Part shown: one piece after another, positions 7,235 through 16,007 of the stretch | Layout: the number at the start of each line of letters is the position of its first letter | Position numbering within the stretch: position 1 is the first letter of the stretch | Source: Paludibacteraceae bacterium | GTDB lineage: Bacteria; Bacteroidota; Bacteroidia; Bacteroidales; Paludibacteraceae | Assembly (NCBI GenBank): GCA_024399545.1 | Contig: JAKSNS010000016.1 | Coordinates: 1-52,176 of the forward strand | Length of the DNA stretch: 52,176 bases | Direction: 5' to 3' | Translations under genes and position numbers: made by a program | The notes under the pieces: model-generated | Databases searched by the model: none | What the model was told of the DNA's origin: nothing | Seen by the model: the letters and a program-made list of their open reading frames with translations, nothing else

Positions 7235-9349
7235 ATGGACAGAATAGAACTGAGCAACGCACAACGGTATGCGTTATATACTGTAATATATATAGTTACT
7301 GTCGTTGGCGTATTCCTGATGCTACCAGAGAACACGACTGTTGACCAATACTATGAAGTTGGGAAACCGTGGAATTACGACGCAATGATAGCACCTATGG
7401 ATTTCCCGATATACAAATCGGAGGAGAGGATAGCGAAAGAGCGGGATTCGTTGCACCAGTTTTTGGTGCCATTCATGATGGTAGATTCCGTGGAAATGAT
7501 GGCGGCAATCAATTCGTTGCAGGTGCTGTCAACAGAGGGTACTAACGACAGGGCGTATAGGGATTTGCTGCTGATGGTGAGGAAAATGTATATCAACGGG
7601 GTTGTATCGACAGAAGACAAGGAGTGGTTTGAGTCGATAGGCATAACGACGGTGAGCGTTATTATGCCTGATTTCAGCACGAACGAGGTGCCGGTAAGCA
7701 AACTGAAGACGGTGTCGCAAGCATACAACAGGCTTTACGACGCCTTGAAGGACGTGGGTTATGATGAGGAGACAATCAAGAGCCTGAGAGTCTCGCGTTT
7801 CGTTTCGATAAACCTGAAGATAGACAAAGTAAAGACGGACGAGGCGCTGAAGGAGTTGGAGGCTATGGTGCTGCCGACGTCGGGAATGGTTGTCGAGGGG
7901 GAGAAAATCATAGACAAAGGGGAGATAGTGACGGAGAGGAAGGCTCAGGTGCTGAACTCGTTAAGGAAAATAAGCGCAGAGGATAACAGTGAGAAGGAGA
8001 CGACATGGTGGACGATAGGCGCAGACATAATATTGCTGTTGATGTACTACGCTTTGCTGTGGGGGTATCTGGTACTTTTCCGCCCGAAGATATTCAAAAG
8101 CGCGAGGGAGACGTTGTTCCTGATGCTTGCGAGCGTGATGATGTTGGGTTTGTTCTCGCTTGTTGTCGTGCAGTTGAAATATAGGGAATACATAGTGCCG
8201 ATGGCGATGCTGCCGTTGGTCGTGAGGGTGTTCTTTGACTCAAGGACGGCATTGTACGTGCATATAGTTACGACGTTGGCAGCCTCGATGTTCGTGGATA
8301 ACCCGGCGGAATTCATAATAATAGAGTTGATAGCTGGAATGGTGGCGGTGCTTAGCCTGAAAGACATAAACAACCGCAAACAGCTGTTGAGGGCGGCATT
8401 GATAGTGTTCGTGACCTATATGCTGACATTTATCAGCCTGAGATTGTCGATGGGTATCGATATAGAGAGCGTTGACTGGTGGACGACAGGGACGTTCCTG
8501 ATAAACGCCATCTGCCTGCTGCTGACGTATGGGGTTATATTCTTGGTGGAGAAGGTTTTCGGGTTCTTGAGCGACGTGTCCCTTGGCGAACTGGCGAACG
8601 TGAACAACCCATTGATAAACCAGTTTGCGAACAAATGCCCAGGCACGTTCCAGCATGTGTTGCAGGTGGGTAACCTGGCGGAGCATGTGGCGACGAAAGT
8701 TGGTGCTAACCCATTGCTGGTTAGGGCAGGGGCAATGTACCATGACTTAGGGAAAATGAATAACCCGATGGTGTTCACGGAAAACCGTGCGGCAGGTATA
8801 AATCCTTTGGAAGACCTGACGCTTATAGAGTCGTCGGACTTGATAATCAGGCATGTGGAAGATGGAGTGAAGATAGCGAAAAAGAACGGATTGCCGTTCC
8901 AGATAATAGAATTCATACTGACGCACCATGGGACGTCGAAGACAAGGTTCTTCTACAACCAATGGGTAAACGAACATCCAGGCGAGGAGCCGCCAAAGGA
9001 CAAATTCACATACAAAGGGCCTAAACCAAGGACTAAAGAGACGATAATACTGATGATGGCAGACTCGATAGAAGCGGCATCGCGTTCGCTGAAAGAGTAT
9101 AACAAAGAGACTATCGGCAAATTGGTGGAAAATATAGTGACATCGCAGATAATGGACGGACAGTTCACCGACGCACCTATAACGTTCCGTGATTTGCAGA
9201 TAGCCAAAGAGTCGTTCAAAGAGTATTTGTTGAACATTTACCATAGCAGGGTGGCATACCCAGAAATAAATGACGGTAAGGGAAAGACGCCAATGCAGTT
9301 GGCAAAAGAGATAAACATATCATTTCCACGGAGATTCACTAAACGATGA
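7235..9349 (+). CDS. pgpH: 7TM-HD cyclic-di-AMP phosphodiesterase (PgpH/YqfF family)
   Basis: A 704-residue inner-membrane protein. It has one N-terminal membrane segment (near 10-32), an extracellular 7TMR-HDED-like domain (about 35-240), a cluster of seven membrane helices (about 265-450) and a cytosolic HD domain. HD metal ligands are visible: FQHVLQVGNLAEH (His near 474), MYHDLGKM (His503-Asp504), LTHHG and a late D in MMADSIEAASR. Family members hydrolyse c-di-AMP to pApA. A diadenylate cyclase lies at 45986 in the same window, which supports this substrate. The gene has a consensus promoter at 7177-7208. Its stop overlaps the GldG-like gene start in ATGA. Confidence 0.9.
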   Translation: MDRIELSNAQRYALYTVIYIVTVVGVFLMLPENTTVDQYYEVGKPWNYDAMIAPMDFPIYKSEERIAKERDSLHQFLVPFMMVDSVEMMAAINSLQVLSTEGTNDRAYRDLLLMVRKMYINGVVSTEDKEWFESIGITTVSVIMPDFSTNEVPVSKLKTVSQAYNRLYDALKDVGYDEETIKSLRVSRFVSINLKIDKVKTDEALKELEAMVLPTSGMVVEGEKIIDKGEIVTERKAQVLNSLRKISAEDNSEKETTWWTIGADIILLLMYYALLWGYLVLFRPKIFKSARETLFLMLASVMMLGLFSLVVVQLKYREYIVPMAMLPLVVRVFFDSRTALYVHIVTTLAASMFVDNPAEFIIIELIAGMVAVLSLKDINNRKQLLRAALIVFVTYMLTFISLRLSMGIDIESVDWWTTGTFLINAICLLLTYGVIFLVEKVFGFLSDVSLGELANVNNPLINQFANKCPGTFQHVLQVGNLAEHVATKVGANPLLVRAGAMYHDLGKMNNPMVFTENRAAGINPLEDLTLIESSDLIIRHVEDGVKIAKKNGLPFQIIEFILTHHGTSKTRFFYNQWVNEHPGEEPPKDKFTYKGPKPRTKETIILMMADSIEAASRSLKEYNKETIGKLVENIVTSQIMDGQFTDAPITFRDLQIAKESFKEYLLNIYHSRVAYPEINDGKGKTPMQLAKEINISFPRRFTKR

Positions 9350-11016
9350 AGGACAATATTATCATTATCGCAGTAGTACTGCTGGCAGGATGGCTTGCCG
9401 CTACGAGGGTGGCATTCTTCCGCATAGACCTGACGGAAGAGAAGAGGTACAGCATATCAAAGGCGGCAAAGGGACAGTTGGAGGCTATGAAAGAGCCGCT
9501 GACGTTGAGGTTGTACCTGACGGGGAAATTGGACGCTAACATGGCAAGGTTGAAAAGCGAGGTGACAGACCTTGTGACGGAGATGAACATGGTTTCAGCC
9601 GAGAGGATTGAGATAGAGGAGATTGACCCTTCGGAGGCTACGGACGACGAGGAGCGAATGGCAAACTACAGGCAGTTGGAGGAGAGGGGGATACGCGGGC
9701 TTTCGGTGTCAGACCGTTCGAGAAGCGGGCAGGTGACAGAGTCTGTAATATTCCCATGGGCTGAGTTATGCTCGTCGTCAGACACGATGGCAATCTGCCT
9801 GATGAACCCAGGGGCGCAAGCAACAGGGGAGATGTCAGTAAACACGGCTGTTGGCGACGTGGAGTTCCAGATAATAGACGCGGTGAGGGTGCTGAACCAC
9901 GCCTCGCTGAAGAAGATAGCTTTCATTGAAGGACATGGGGAGTTGCCAGAACCTTTGACATTCGACATAAGCGACGCATTAAGCCGTTACTTCCAAGTGG
10001 ATAGAGGCGTGATGGGGAAAGACCCAACGGTTTTGGACCCATATTCAGCCATAATCATAGCCAAACCAAAAGAACCTTTCTCGGAGAGCGACAAATTCAT
10101 TATAGACCAATATATAATGCACGGAGGAAGCGTGCTTTGGCTGATAGACGGCGTGATGATTTCAGACTCAATGCTTTCGACGGGTGGAATGACCCCACTG
10201 ATGGCAAACGACGTGAACCTGGGCGACCAACTGTTCAAATACGGGGTAAGGGTAACACCGACCGTCGTAGAGGATATGCAGTGTTCGTATATGCCGGTGA
10301 ATATGGCGGGTCATGGAGAGAAACCACGTTTCGAGCCTATTCCTTGGACATTCTCGCCACTGCTGCAATTGTCGCCACTCCACCCTATAACAAAAACGCT
10401 CACGGACGTAAAGGTGGATTACGCATCAGGGATAGAGATTGTGGGAGACACGGTAGGAGTGACGAAAGAGGTGCTGATGGTGACAAGCAACGCTTCGCAT
10501 GTGACAGGTGCGCCTGGCGAGATAGACGTGATGCAGGCAATGAAAGTTGAGCCAGAGGATTATTTCATACACTCATACGTGCCAATAGGCGTGGCTTTGG
10601 AAGGTAGATTCTCGTCAATATACACACACCGTATGCCTCCAGAAGGCATAACAGCGCAGGTGGTTGAGAAATCAGAGCCTACAAGAATGGTAGTAGTGGC
10701 TGACGGAGACCTGCTGAGAAACGACGTACAAAGGACGCAGCAAGGGATGATGTACCTGCCAGTAGGTTTTGACAGAGTCACGCAACAACAGCACGGCAAC
10801 AGGGACTTCGTAGTAAATGCTATGCTGTACCTGACGGACGACGAGGGCATTATGCAGTTGCGTCGCCGCCAGATGCCGTTGCGTATGCTAAACCGCGTTT
10901 CGGTGGAACAAAGATACATGACTATAGCGGCAAAGAACGTATTGCTGCCTATAGCGGTACTGGCACTAATGGGTTTTGTATTCATTTTCTTTTATAGGAG
11001 GCGCTATGCGAGATAA
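9346..11016 (+). CDS. GldG-like ABC transporter auxiliary protein
   Basis: A 556-residue protein with a membrane segment at each end (residues 1-25 and about 527-550). The large periplasmic region between them has the GldG/ABC-type_uncharacterised layout: FFRIDLTEEKRYSISKAAK near the start, then IDAVRVLNHASLKKIAFIEGHGE and GGSVLWLIDGV. GldG works with GldA (ATPase) and GldF (permease) in gliding flavobacteria; Bacteroidales homologues are found in non-gliding species and their role is unclear. Here neither gldF nor gldA is adjacent; the upstream neighbour is pgpH, coupled by a 4-bp overlap. Confidence 0.8.
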   Translation: MKDNIIIIAVVLLAGWLAATRVAFFRIDLTEEKRYSISKAAKGQLEAMKEPLTLRLYLTGKLDANMARLKSEVTDLVTEMNMVSAERIEIEEIDPSEATDDEERMANYRQLEERGIRGLSVSDRSRSGQVTESVIFPWAELCSSSDTMAICLMNPGAQATGEMSVNTAVGDVEFQIIDAVRVLNHASLKKIAFIEGHGELPEPLTFDISDALSRYFQVDRGVMGKDPTVLDPYSAIIIAKPKEPFSESDKFIIDQYIMHGGSVLWLIDGVMISDSMLSTGGMTPLMANDVNLGDQLFKYGVRVTPTVVEDMQCSYMPVNMAGHGEKPRFEPIPWTFSPLLQLSPLHPITKTLTDVKVDYASGIEIVGDTVGVTKEVLMVTSNASHVTGAPGEIDVMQAMKVEPEDYFIHSYVPIGVALEGRFSSIYTHRMPPEGITAQVVEKSEPTRMVVVADGDLLRNDVQRTQQGMMYLPVGFDRVTQQQHGNRDFVVNAMLYLTDDEGIMQLRRRQMPLRMLNRVSVEQRYMTIAAKNVLLPIAVLALMGFVFIFFYRRRYAR

Positions 11017-11593
11017 TATATTCAAAAGATGCGCCAACCTGTTCAGGCTCGTGTGGAGACACATACGTGACCCAAAAGCTGAGATGAGTGCGGCAAAACT
11101 GAGGGAGAACTTTGGTTATCGTAATGCAGTGTCGGAGTTCGTGACACCTATGGCATTAACGTTGGCGGTTACCTCGCTTATCGGCTCATTGATATGTGGC
11201 GGCGAGATGAACATCGGGGCAATAGTTTATGGGATGTTGACCACGGCTATAGTACCTTATATGTTCTATTATGTGGTGAAAGTGGCGTCGTGCGAGCTGT
11301 TGCGTAGGTTCGGCATAAAAGAGGAGACGGAGGAGAAGGCTAAGACAATGACGCTGCAACTGATGCTCCTGTATTTCCTGGTTACTTTCTTCTACACCAT
11401 AGCGCCAGAGGCGAAACTGCTGGCGTGCCTATATATCTACGCATTCGTTATGCTATGGATGCTGGCAGACGGATATTTAGGGATAAAAGACGAGCGACGG
11501 GTAACCTTCACGCTGATTGAGATAGCGATATGCGCCATTACCTTGACGGCAATAACGTTGGTAATTAACATCATAACCCCTAAACACCCTTAG
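11006..11593 (+). CDS. Yip1-like membrane protein
   Basis: The ATG at 11006 is chosen because an AGGAGG-like sequence (10997-11001) precedes it; starting further upstream would only add residues read through the gldG 3' end. The 195-residue product (MRDNIFKRCANLFRLVWRHI) has an amphipathic N-terminus (LVWRHIRDPKAEM) and about five membrane helices, matching the Yip1/DUF1282 pattern. It overlaps the gldG-like gene by 11 bp and ends 2 bp before the FKBP gene. Function is unknown; membrane organisation or transport is only a guess from the family. Confidence 0.7.
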   Translation: MRDNIFKRCANLFRLVWRHIRDPKAEMSAAKLRENFGYRNAVSEFVTPMALTLAVTSLIGSLICGGEMNIGAIVYGMLTTAIVPYMFYYVVKVASCELLRRFGIKEETEEKAKTMTLQLMLLYFLVTFFYTIAPEAKLLACLYIYAFVMLWMLADGYLGIKDERRVTFTLIEIAICAITLTAITLVINIITPKHP

Positions 11594-11595
11594 AT

Positions 11596-12117
11596 ATGAA
11601 ACAGTTGAAATATATAATAGTGATTTTACTGCTGCTGACGGCGAGTGGCTGCACGAAGCACTTTATGACATGGAAAGACTATAACAACGAATGGTTGAAG
11701 GAATTTGCGGAAAACGACTTCGGCAAAGACCCGGAAATCGTCAGGACAACCATTTTGCCTTCAGGGATATTGGTAGAGGTCTATCACGATGGTTACGGGG
11801 CATACCCAAAACGGACGAACGACCCAGTCAGGGGAACGTCAAGCGAGGTGAACCTCACGTTGGAGGGTTATCTGGTTGACGGGACCAACTTCCTGCTGAA
11901 AGGAACGACATCGTACTATGTATCAGACCTAATAGGGGGATTGCAGGAGGTGCTTTGCAGTATGCGGCAAGGGTCGCATTGGAAAGTTTACCTTCCATAC
12001 TCCGAAGCATACGGTTCAAAAGGAACGGAAGGTTCGCTGACAAACGGCAACTTCAACGTCCCTCCATACAGCGTACTAATTTTTGATATAGATTTGCTTG
12101 ATGTCACGAATTATTGA
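11596..12117 (+). CDS. FKBP-type peptidyl-prolyl isomerase-like lipoprotein
   Basis: A 173-residue lipoprotein: hydrophobic signal ending in LTASGC (Cys19), then an FKBP fold. Conserved FKBP features are the VNLTLEGYLVDGTNFLLKGT strand pair, GLQEVLCSMRQGSHWKVYLP and SEAYGSKG, ending with PPYSVLIFDIDLLDV. Proteins of this type are exported folding catalysts anchored to the outer membrane in Bacteroidota, some gliding-associated. Several aromatic pocket residues of classical FKBPs are not obvious, so catalytic activity is uncertain. It overlaps the TPM gene by 17 bp. Confidence 0.8.
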   Translation: MKQLKYIIVILLLLTASGCTKHFMTWKDYNNEWLKEFAENDFGKDPEIVRTTILPSGILVEVYHDGYGAYPKRTNDPVRGTSSEVNLTLEGYLVDGTNFLLKGTTSYYVSDLIGGLQEVLCSMRQGSHWKVYLPYSEAYGSKGTEGSLTNGNFNVPPYSVLIFDIDLLDVTNY

Positions 12118-13321
12118 AATATTATTCCTGTTGGCATGTTCAGCCAGTATAATGGCGGCACCTTTGAAACCAAAAGATGTAAGGAACGTGCAGGTGGAAA
12201 ACCGCAACTGCTTCGTCAGCGATATGTGCGGTGCTTTCACACCAGAAGAGAAAAGCGCATTGGACGCAAAATGCCTTGCTTTGCGCAACGAGGTTGGCGT
12301 TGAATTTGCCATAGTAGCCGTCGATGAAATAGAGGGGGAAGACGAATACGATTTCGCATACGAACTGTTCAACCTGTGGAAGATAGGCGACAAGAGAAAC
12401 AACAGCGGTGTGCTGTGGCTGTACGTCAAGTCGCTGAGGGCGATGAAAATAGAGACTGGCGTAGGTGTGGAAGGGTTGTTGCCGGACGGATTCTTGAAAA
12501 GGATGCTTGAGGAGAACGTCTTCCCTTTGATGAAGGAGGAGATGACCTACAAGGCATTCGAGACAGGGTTGGATATGATAGCGGAACGCCTGACGACGGA
12601 CGAGGCAAAGGAAGAGTTGGTAATGAATGAGATAGAAGATAAAACCTTCTGGGTTGACTTTTGGTCTTGCTACTTCATTATAGCTATAATCGTTATGATG
12701 ATACTCGCCATATTCTTCTATGTGGAGTGGCAGACACTGAAAGGGCCAAACAACGAAAGATACGCACGGTTGAGCGGCATTTCGGCATTCACGACGATTG
12801 CGGCCTTCGTGTTCCCAGTGCCAGTGGCGTTCCTGTTCATGTATATACGCAAACGGAGAAGGTCGCTGAGGTATATCCCAATGGTATGCCCTAAGTGCGG
12901 GAAAAAGATGAAGGTTCTAAGCGAGGCAGAAGAGGATGACTACCTAACGGCGGTACAGCAGGCGGAAGAGCGTGTGCATACTATAGACTACGACGTGTGG
13001 CTTTGCCCTGAATGCGGTGCGACAAAAATCTTGGAATACAAGGCTTACGCTTCGACATTATATAAAAGATGTCCACAGTGCGGAGGCCATACATACAAGA
13101 AAGTCGGGGAGAAAATAGTCGTTCCGCCAACGCCACTGACAGCAGGACGGGGCGAGAGGATATTCAAATGCTCGGCTTGCGGATGTACACACCGTGTGAC
13201 ATTCACGATACCACCAGTGCCGGTGGTAATCGGAGGGGGAAACGGTCATGGGGGAGGAAGCTTCGGCGGAGGATTCGGTGGGGGATTCTCTGGCGGAGGA
13301 GGAGCGGGAGGAAGATTCTGA
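12101..13321 (+). CDS. TPM-domain protein with zinc ribbons and Gly-rich tail
   Basis: Start taken at ATG 12101 (a TTG lies just upstream). The 406-residue product has a signal peptide (ends near ASIMAAP), a TPM domain (VSDMCGAFTPEEKSALDAKC through about residue 165), and two membrane segments (near 185-210 and 225-250). A cytosolic part carries four CxxC pairs: CPKCGKK, CPECGAT, CPQCGGH, CSACGCT. The tail is glycine-rich (GGSFGGGFGGGFSGGGGAGG). The TPM and Gly-rich tail resemble YgcG-family proteins, often next to LemA, as here. The zinc-ribbon insertion is inferred from the cysteine spacing. Function is unknown, possibly envelope maintenance. Confidence 0.8.
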   Translation: MSRIIEILFLLACSASIMAAPLKPKDVRNVQVENRNCFVSDMCGAFTPEEKSALDAKCLALRNEVGVEFAIVAVDEIEGEDEYDFAYELFNLWKIGDKRNNSGVLWLYVKSLRAMKIETGVGVEGLLPDGFLKRMLEENVFPLMKEEMTYKAFETGLDMIAERLTTDEAKEELVMNEIEDKTFWVDFWSCYFIIAIIVMMILAIFFYVEWQTLKGPNNERYARLSGISAFTTIAAFVFPVPVAFLFMYIRKRRRSLRYIPMVCPKCGKKMKVLSEAEEDDYLTAVQQAEERVHTIDYDVWLCPECGATKILEYKAYASTLYKRCPQCGGHTYKKVGEKIVVPPTPLTAGRGERIFKCSACGCTHRVTFTIPPVPVVIGGGNGHGGGSFGGGFGGGFSGGGGAGGRF

Positions 13322-13345
13322 AAACTACATAATAATAAATAGAAT

Positions 13346-13936
13346 ATGAAAAAGAACACACTTACTATCATCATCGTAATCGGCGTAATAGTAATCTTGG
13401 CCATCTGGATGATGAATTCGTACAACTCAATGGTAGCACTCCAGGAGACAGTAACGACCAAATGGGCAAACGTAGAGAGCCAGTATCAACGCCGTTCTGA
13501 CCTGATACCAAACCTCGTGGCAACAGTGAAAGGTTATGCGGCACACGAGAGCGCGACGCTGGAAGGCGTTGTGGCTGCACGCGCGAAAGCGACGTCAATC
13601 ACAATTGACCCATCTAACTGCACGCCAGAGCAATTGGCTGAATACCAGAAAGCACAGGGAGAACTGGGAATGGCTTTGGGACGACTGATGGCTATATCCG
13701 AGAACTATCCAGACCTGAAGGCAAACACCAACTTCCTTGAATTACAGGAGCAGTTGGAGGGAACGGAAAATAGGATCCAAGTGTCACGCCGTGAATACAA
13801 CGAAACGGTACAGGTATATAATACAAAGATACGCCAGTTCCCAGGCAATATCGTTGCAGGAATGTTCGGTTTCAACCAGATGAACAAATTCGAGGCAGAC
13901 GAAGAGGCTAAGAACGCACCAAAAGTTGAGTTCTGA
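13346..13936 (+). CDS. lemA: LemA family protein
   Basis: A 196-residue protein with one N-terminal membrane helix (residues 5-23) and a long helical coil, the LemA fold. Signatures are YNSMVALQETVTTKWANVES, RRSDLIPNLVATVKGY and the C-terminal NTKIRQFPGNIVAGMFGF. The length is typical. LemA proteins are widespread with no agreed molecular role and commonly sit beside TPM/YgcG-like genes, matching the gene 24 bp upstream. The beta-barrel gene follows after 5 bp. Confidence 0.95.
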   Translation: MKKNTLTIIIVIGVIVILAIWMMNSYNSMVALQETVTTKWANVESQYQRRSDLIPNLVATVKGYAAHESATLEGVVAARAKATSITIDPSNCTPEQLAEYQKAQGELGMALGRLMAISENYPDLKANTNFLELQEQLEGTENRIQVSRREYNETVQVYNTKIRQFPGNIVAGMFGFNQMNKFEADEEAKNAPKVEF

Positions 13937-13941
13937 GGAAT

Positions 13942-14628
13942 ATGAAGAGAGCATTAGCGATAGCGTGCATAGCATTTTTGGCTTATACTGCGCAGGCACA
14001 GAAACTCGGTATCGTGGCAGGACCCTCGATAGACTATGGGTTGCTGTCGTTCAACGAGTCTGACGCATACATAACGCCAACGGTGGGTGCAGGCCTGCAT
14101 GTAGGTGCGCATTTCGAGATGGACGTGAGCAACCGTTGGGGGTTCGACGCACAGATAACCTACCAGTTTAGGAATATGTATTGGACGGTCGGTTATCCGT
14201 CGCTTGAGGTAATCGAGAGTAAATTCCATAGGCAGACTGGTTATTTGGACGTGCCGTTCCATTTCTACGTGAACTTCCCATTAAAGAAGAATTTCGTGCT
14301 TAACATGTTCGGTGGCCCAGTGTTCACATGTGGTCTTCACGGTCATGACTGGGGATGGGAAAACTCAGGGCATAAGAAACCTGTTACGGAAAAAAATGAC
14401 AAATTCTTCGACAAAGATAAGGGGCGTATGGTTCGTTGCGAATTTGCTATGGAATTGGGACTTGCGCTGAAGTGGAAAAACTATCAGGGACGTATCTCGT
14501 ACCAACACTCCATAAACAACGACAACAACAACAGCTACAAATTCACACTGCCTCTTTACGACACGCCATACATGACCTGCGGACAGGTGAAATTGTCTTT
14601 TGTCTATGTCTTCGACCTAAGAAGATAA
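13942..14628 (+). CDS. Small outer-membrane beta-barrel (PorT-like) protein
   Basis: A 228-residue protein with a signal peptide (MKRALAIACIAFLAYTAQAQ) followed by alternating amphipathic strands (GIVAGPSIDYGL, GAGLHVGAHFEM, GYLDVPFHFYVNF, VLNMFGGPVF, LGLALKWKNYQGRISY) and a final strand ending in phenylalanine/arginine. This is the pattern of Bacteroidota outer-membrane beta-barrels of the PorT/OmpW-like class. Substrate and role are unknown. It is the last gene of the plus-strand group before fba's own promoter. Confidence 0.75.
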   Translation: MKRALAIACIAFLAYTAQAQKLGIVAGPSIDYGLLSFNESDAYITPTVGAGLHVGAHFEMDVSNRWGFDAQITYQFRNMYWTVGYPSLEVIESKFHRQTGYLDVPFHFYVNFPLKKNFVLNMFGGPVFTCGLHGHDWGWENSGHKKPVTEKNDKFFDKDKGRMVRCEFAMELGLALKWKNYQGRISYQHSINNDNNNSYKFTLPLYDTPYMTCGQVKLSFVYVFDLRR

Positions 14629-14656
14629 CAATAAAAACAAAATAATATAAGAAAAA

Positions 14657-14688
14657 TTTGTTTATATGGAAAATAATGCCTAACTTTG
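14657..14688 (+). promoter_or_regulatory. Consensus Bacteroidota promoter of fba
   Basis: TTTG (14657-14660), a 20-bp spacer and TAACTTTG (14681-14688) lie just upstream of fba (ATG 14724), leaving a leader of about 30 nt. Confidence 0.8.
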
Positions 14689-14723
14689 CCGTACAAATTA
14701 TTTTCTCATATAAATAGACTAAT

Positions 14724-15722
14724 ATGGTAAGTTACAAGGAATTAGGTCTTGTGAACACTCGCAAGATGTTCAAAGACGCAGTTGACGGTGGGTATGCAAT
14801 CCCTGCCTTCAACTTTAATAACATGGAGCAGATGCAGGCAATCGTGTCTGCTTGCGCAGAAACCAAGTCACCTGTTATCCTCCAGGTATCAAGCGGCGCG
14901 CGTAAATACGCAAACCAGACACTCCTCCGCTACATGGCACAAGGAGCGGTTGAATATGCTAAGGAACTTGGTTGGGAGCGTCCACAGATTTGCTTGCACC
15001 TTGACCATGGTGACACATACGAATTGTGCAAGAGCTGCGTTGACATGGGCTTCTCGTCAGTTATGATTGACGGCTCCAGCAAATCGTTCGAGGAAAACAT
15101 AGAGTTGACTAAACGCGTCGTTGAGTACGCACACCAGTACGACGTTGTGGTTGAAGGCGAACTTGGCGTTTTGGCTGGTATCGAGGATGACGTAAAGGCC
15201 GAGAAGTCTAACTACACTCGTCCTGAGGATGTTATAGAATTCGTTAACCGTACAGGCGTTGACTCGTTGGCAATCTCGATCGGTACTTCACACGGTGCTT
15301 TCAAATTCACCCCTGCACAGTGCAAACGTGACGAGAACGGCCACCTGGTACCACCTCCACTCCGTTTCGACATCCTTCATGAGATTGAGAAGAAACTCCC
15401 TGGATTCCCTATCGTTCTCCACGGTTCTTCGTCTGTACCACAAAAATACGTTGACATCATCAATTCGAACGGCGGTGCGCTCAAGGATTCTGTTGGTATT
15501 CCTGAGGATCAGTTGCGCGAGGCTTCAAAGTCAGCAGTCTGCAAGATTAACATTGACTCAGACGGCCGTCTTGCCATGACTGCCGCTGTTCGTCAATTCA
15601 TGAAAGAGTGCCCAGACAAGTTTGACCCACGCCAGTATCTTGGCCCAGCCCGCGAGGAACTTAAGCAACTCTATATGCATAAGGTTCGCAACGTGCTTGG
15701 ATCGGCAGGTCACGCTGAATAA
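14724..15722 (+). CDS. fba: Class II fructose-1,6-bisphosphate aldolase
   Basis: A 332-residue zinc aldolase of glycolysis/gluconeogenesis that cleaves fructose-1,6-bisphosphate to DHAP and G3P. Class II motifs are clear: YAIPAFNFNNMEQMQAI, the HLDHGD metal/base motif (His92, Asp94, His95), EGELGVLAGIEDD, SIGTSHGAFKF and IVLHGSSSVP. The length fits the longer class II group. It is monocistronic, with a consensus promoter at 14657-14688 and a strong hairpin at 15746-15814. It uses more C-ending codons than its neighbours, as expected for high expression. Confidence 0.95.
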   Translation: MVSYKELGLVNTRKMFKDAVDGGYAIPAFNFNNMEQMQAIVSACAETKSPVILQVSSGARKYANQTLLRYMAQGAVEYAKELGWERPQICLHLDHGDTYELCKSCVDMGFSSVMIDGSSKSFEENIELTKRVVEYAHQYDVVVEGELGVLAGIEDDVKAEKSNYTRPEDVIEFVNRTGVDSLAISIGTSHGAFKFTPAQCKRDENGHLVPPPLRFDILHEIEKKLPGFPIVLHGSSSVPQKYVDIINSNGGALKDSVGIPEDQLREASKSAVCKINIDSDGRLAMTAAVRQFMKECPDKFDPRQYLGPAREELKQLYMHKVRNVLGSAGHAE

Positions 15723-15745
15723 TACGCCTCATTTAGGGCGGTCCT

Positions 15746-15814
15746 AAGTGATGATGAAAAAATAACTGACAAAAAACAACAAATTTGTCTCAGGTTATTT
15801 TTTTATCATCACTT
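15746..15814 (+). terminator. Long-stem terminator after fba
   Basis: AAGTGATGATGAAAAAATAAC (15746-15766) pairs almost perfectly with GTTATTTTTTTATCATCACTT (15794-15814) across a loop of about 27 nt. The internal A and T tracts make it able to terminate from either side. It follows the fba stop by about 23 bp. Confidence 0.7.
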
Positions 15815-15836
15815 ATTTATTTGAAGCAGAATTTTA

Positions 15837-15980
15837 TCATCCTATCCAACCATAGCCCTGTAAAGCCATATCAACAAAGTGGTTCATCAGTAGGTTGGTC
15901 TTGTCGTTGAATGCAATTCGGTCGTAACTCTCTGGTAAATCAGAGTCCAGTGACCTCTGAACAAGCGAAAATGTCTTGAC
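15837..15980 (-). pseudogene. Gene relic, C-terminal fragment
   Basis: A 47-codon frame, bounded upstream by TAG (15981-15983) and ending at TGA (15837-15839). It encodes a protein-like, non-repetitive tail: SLDSDLPESYDRIAFNDKTN, then LLMNHFVDMALQGYGWIG. No start codon is near its upstream limit. The sequence reminds me of C-terminal tails of type I restriction R subunits, but I am not sure of that. It sits next to the inverted-repeat element at 16008, consistent with an eroded gene in an accessory gap. Confidence 0.35.
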
Positions 15981-16007
15981 CTAAAAAATTGACATGTGGT
16001 ATAGCAA

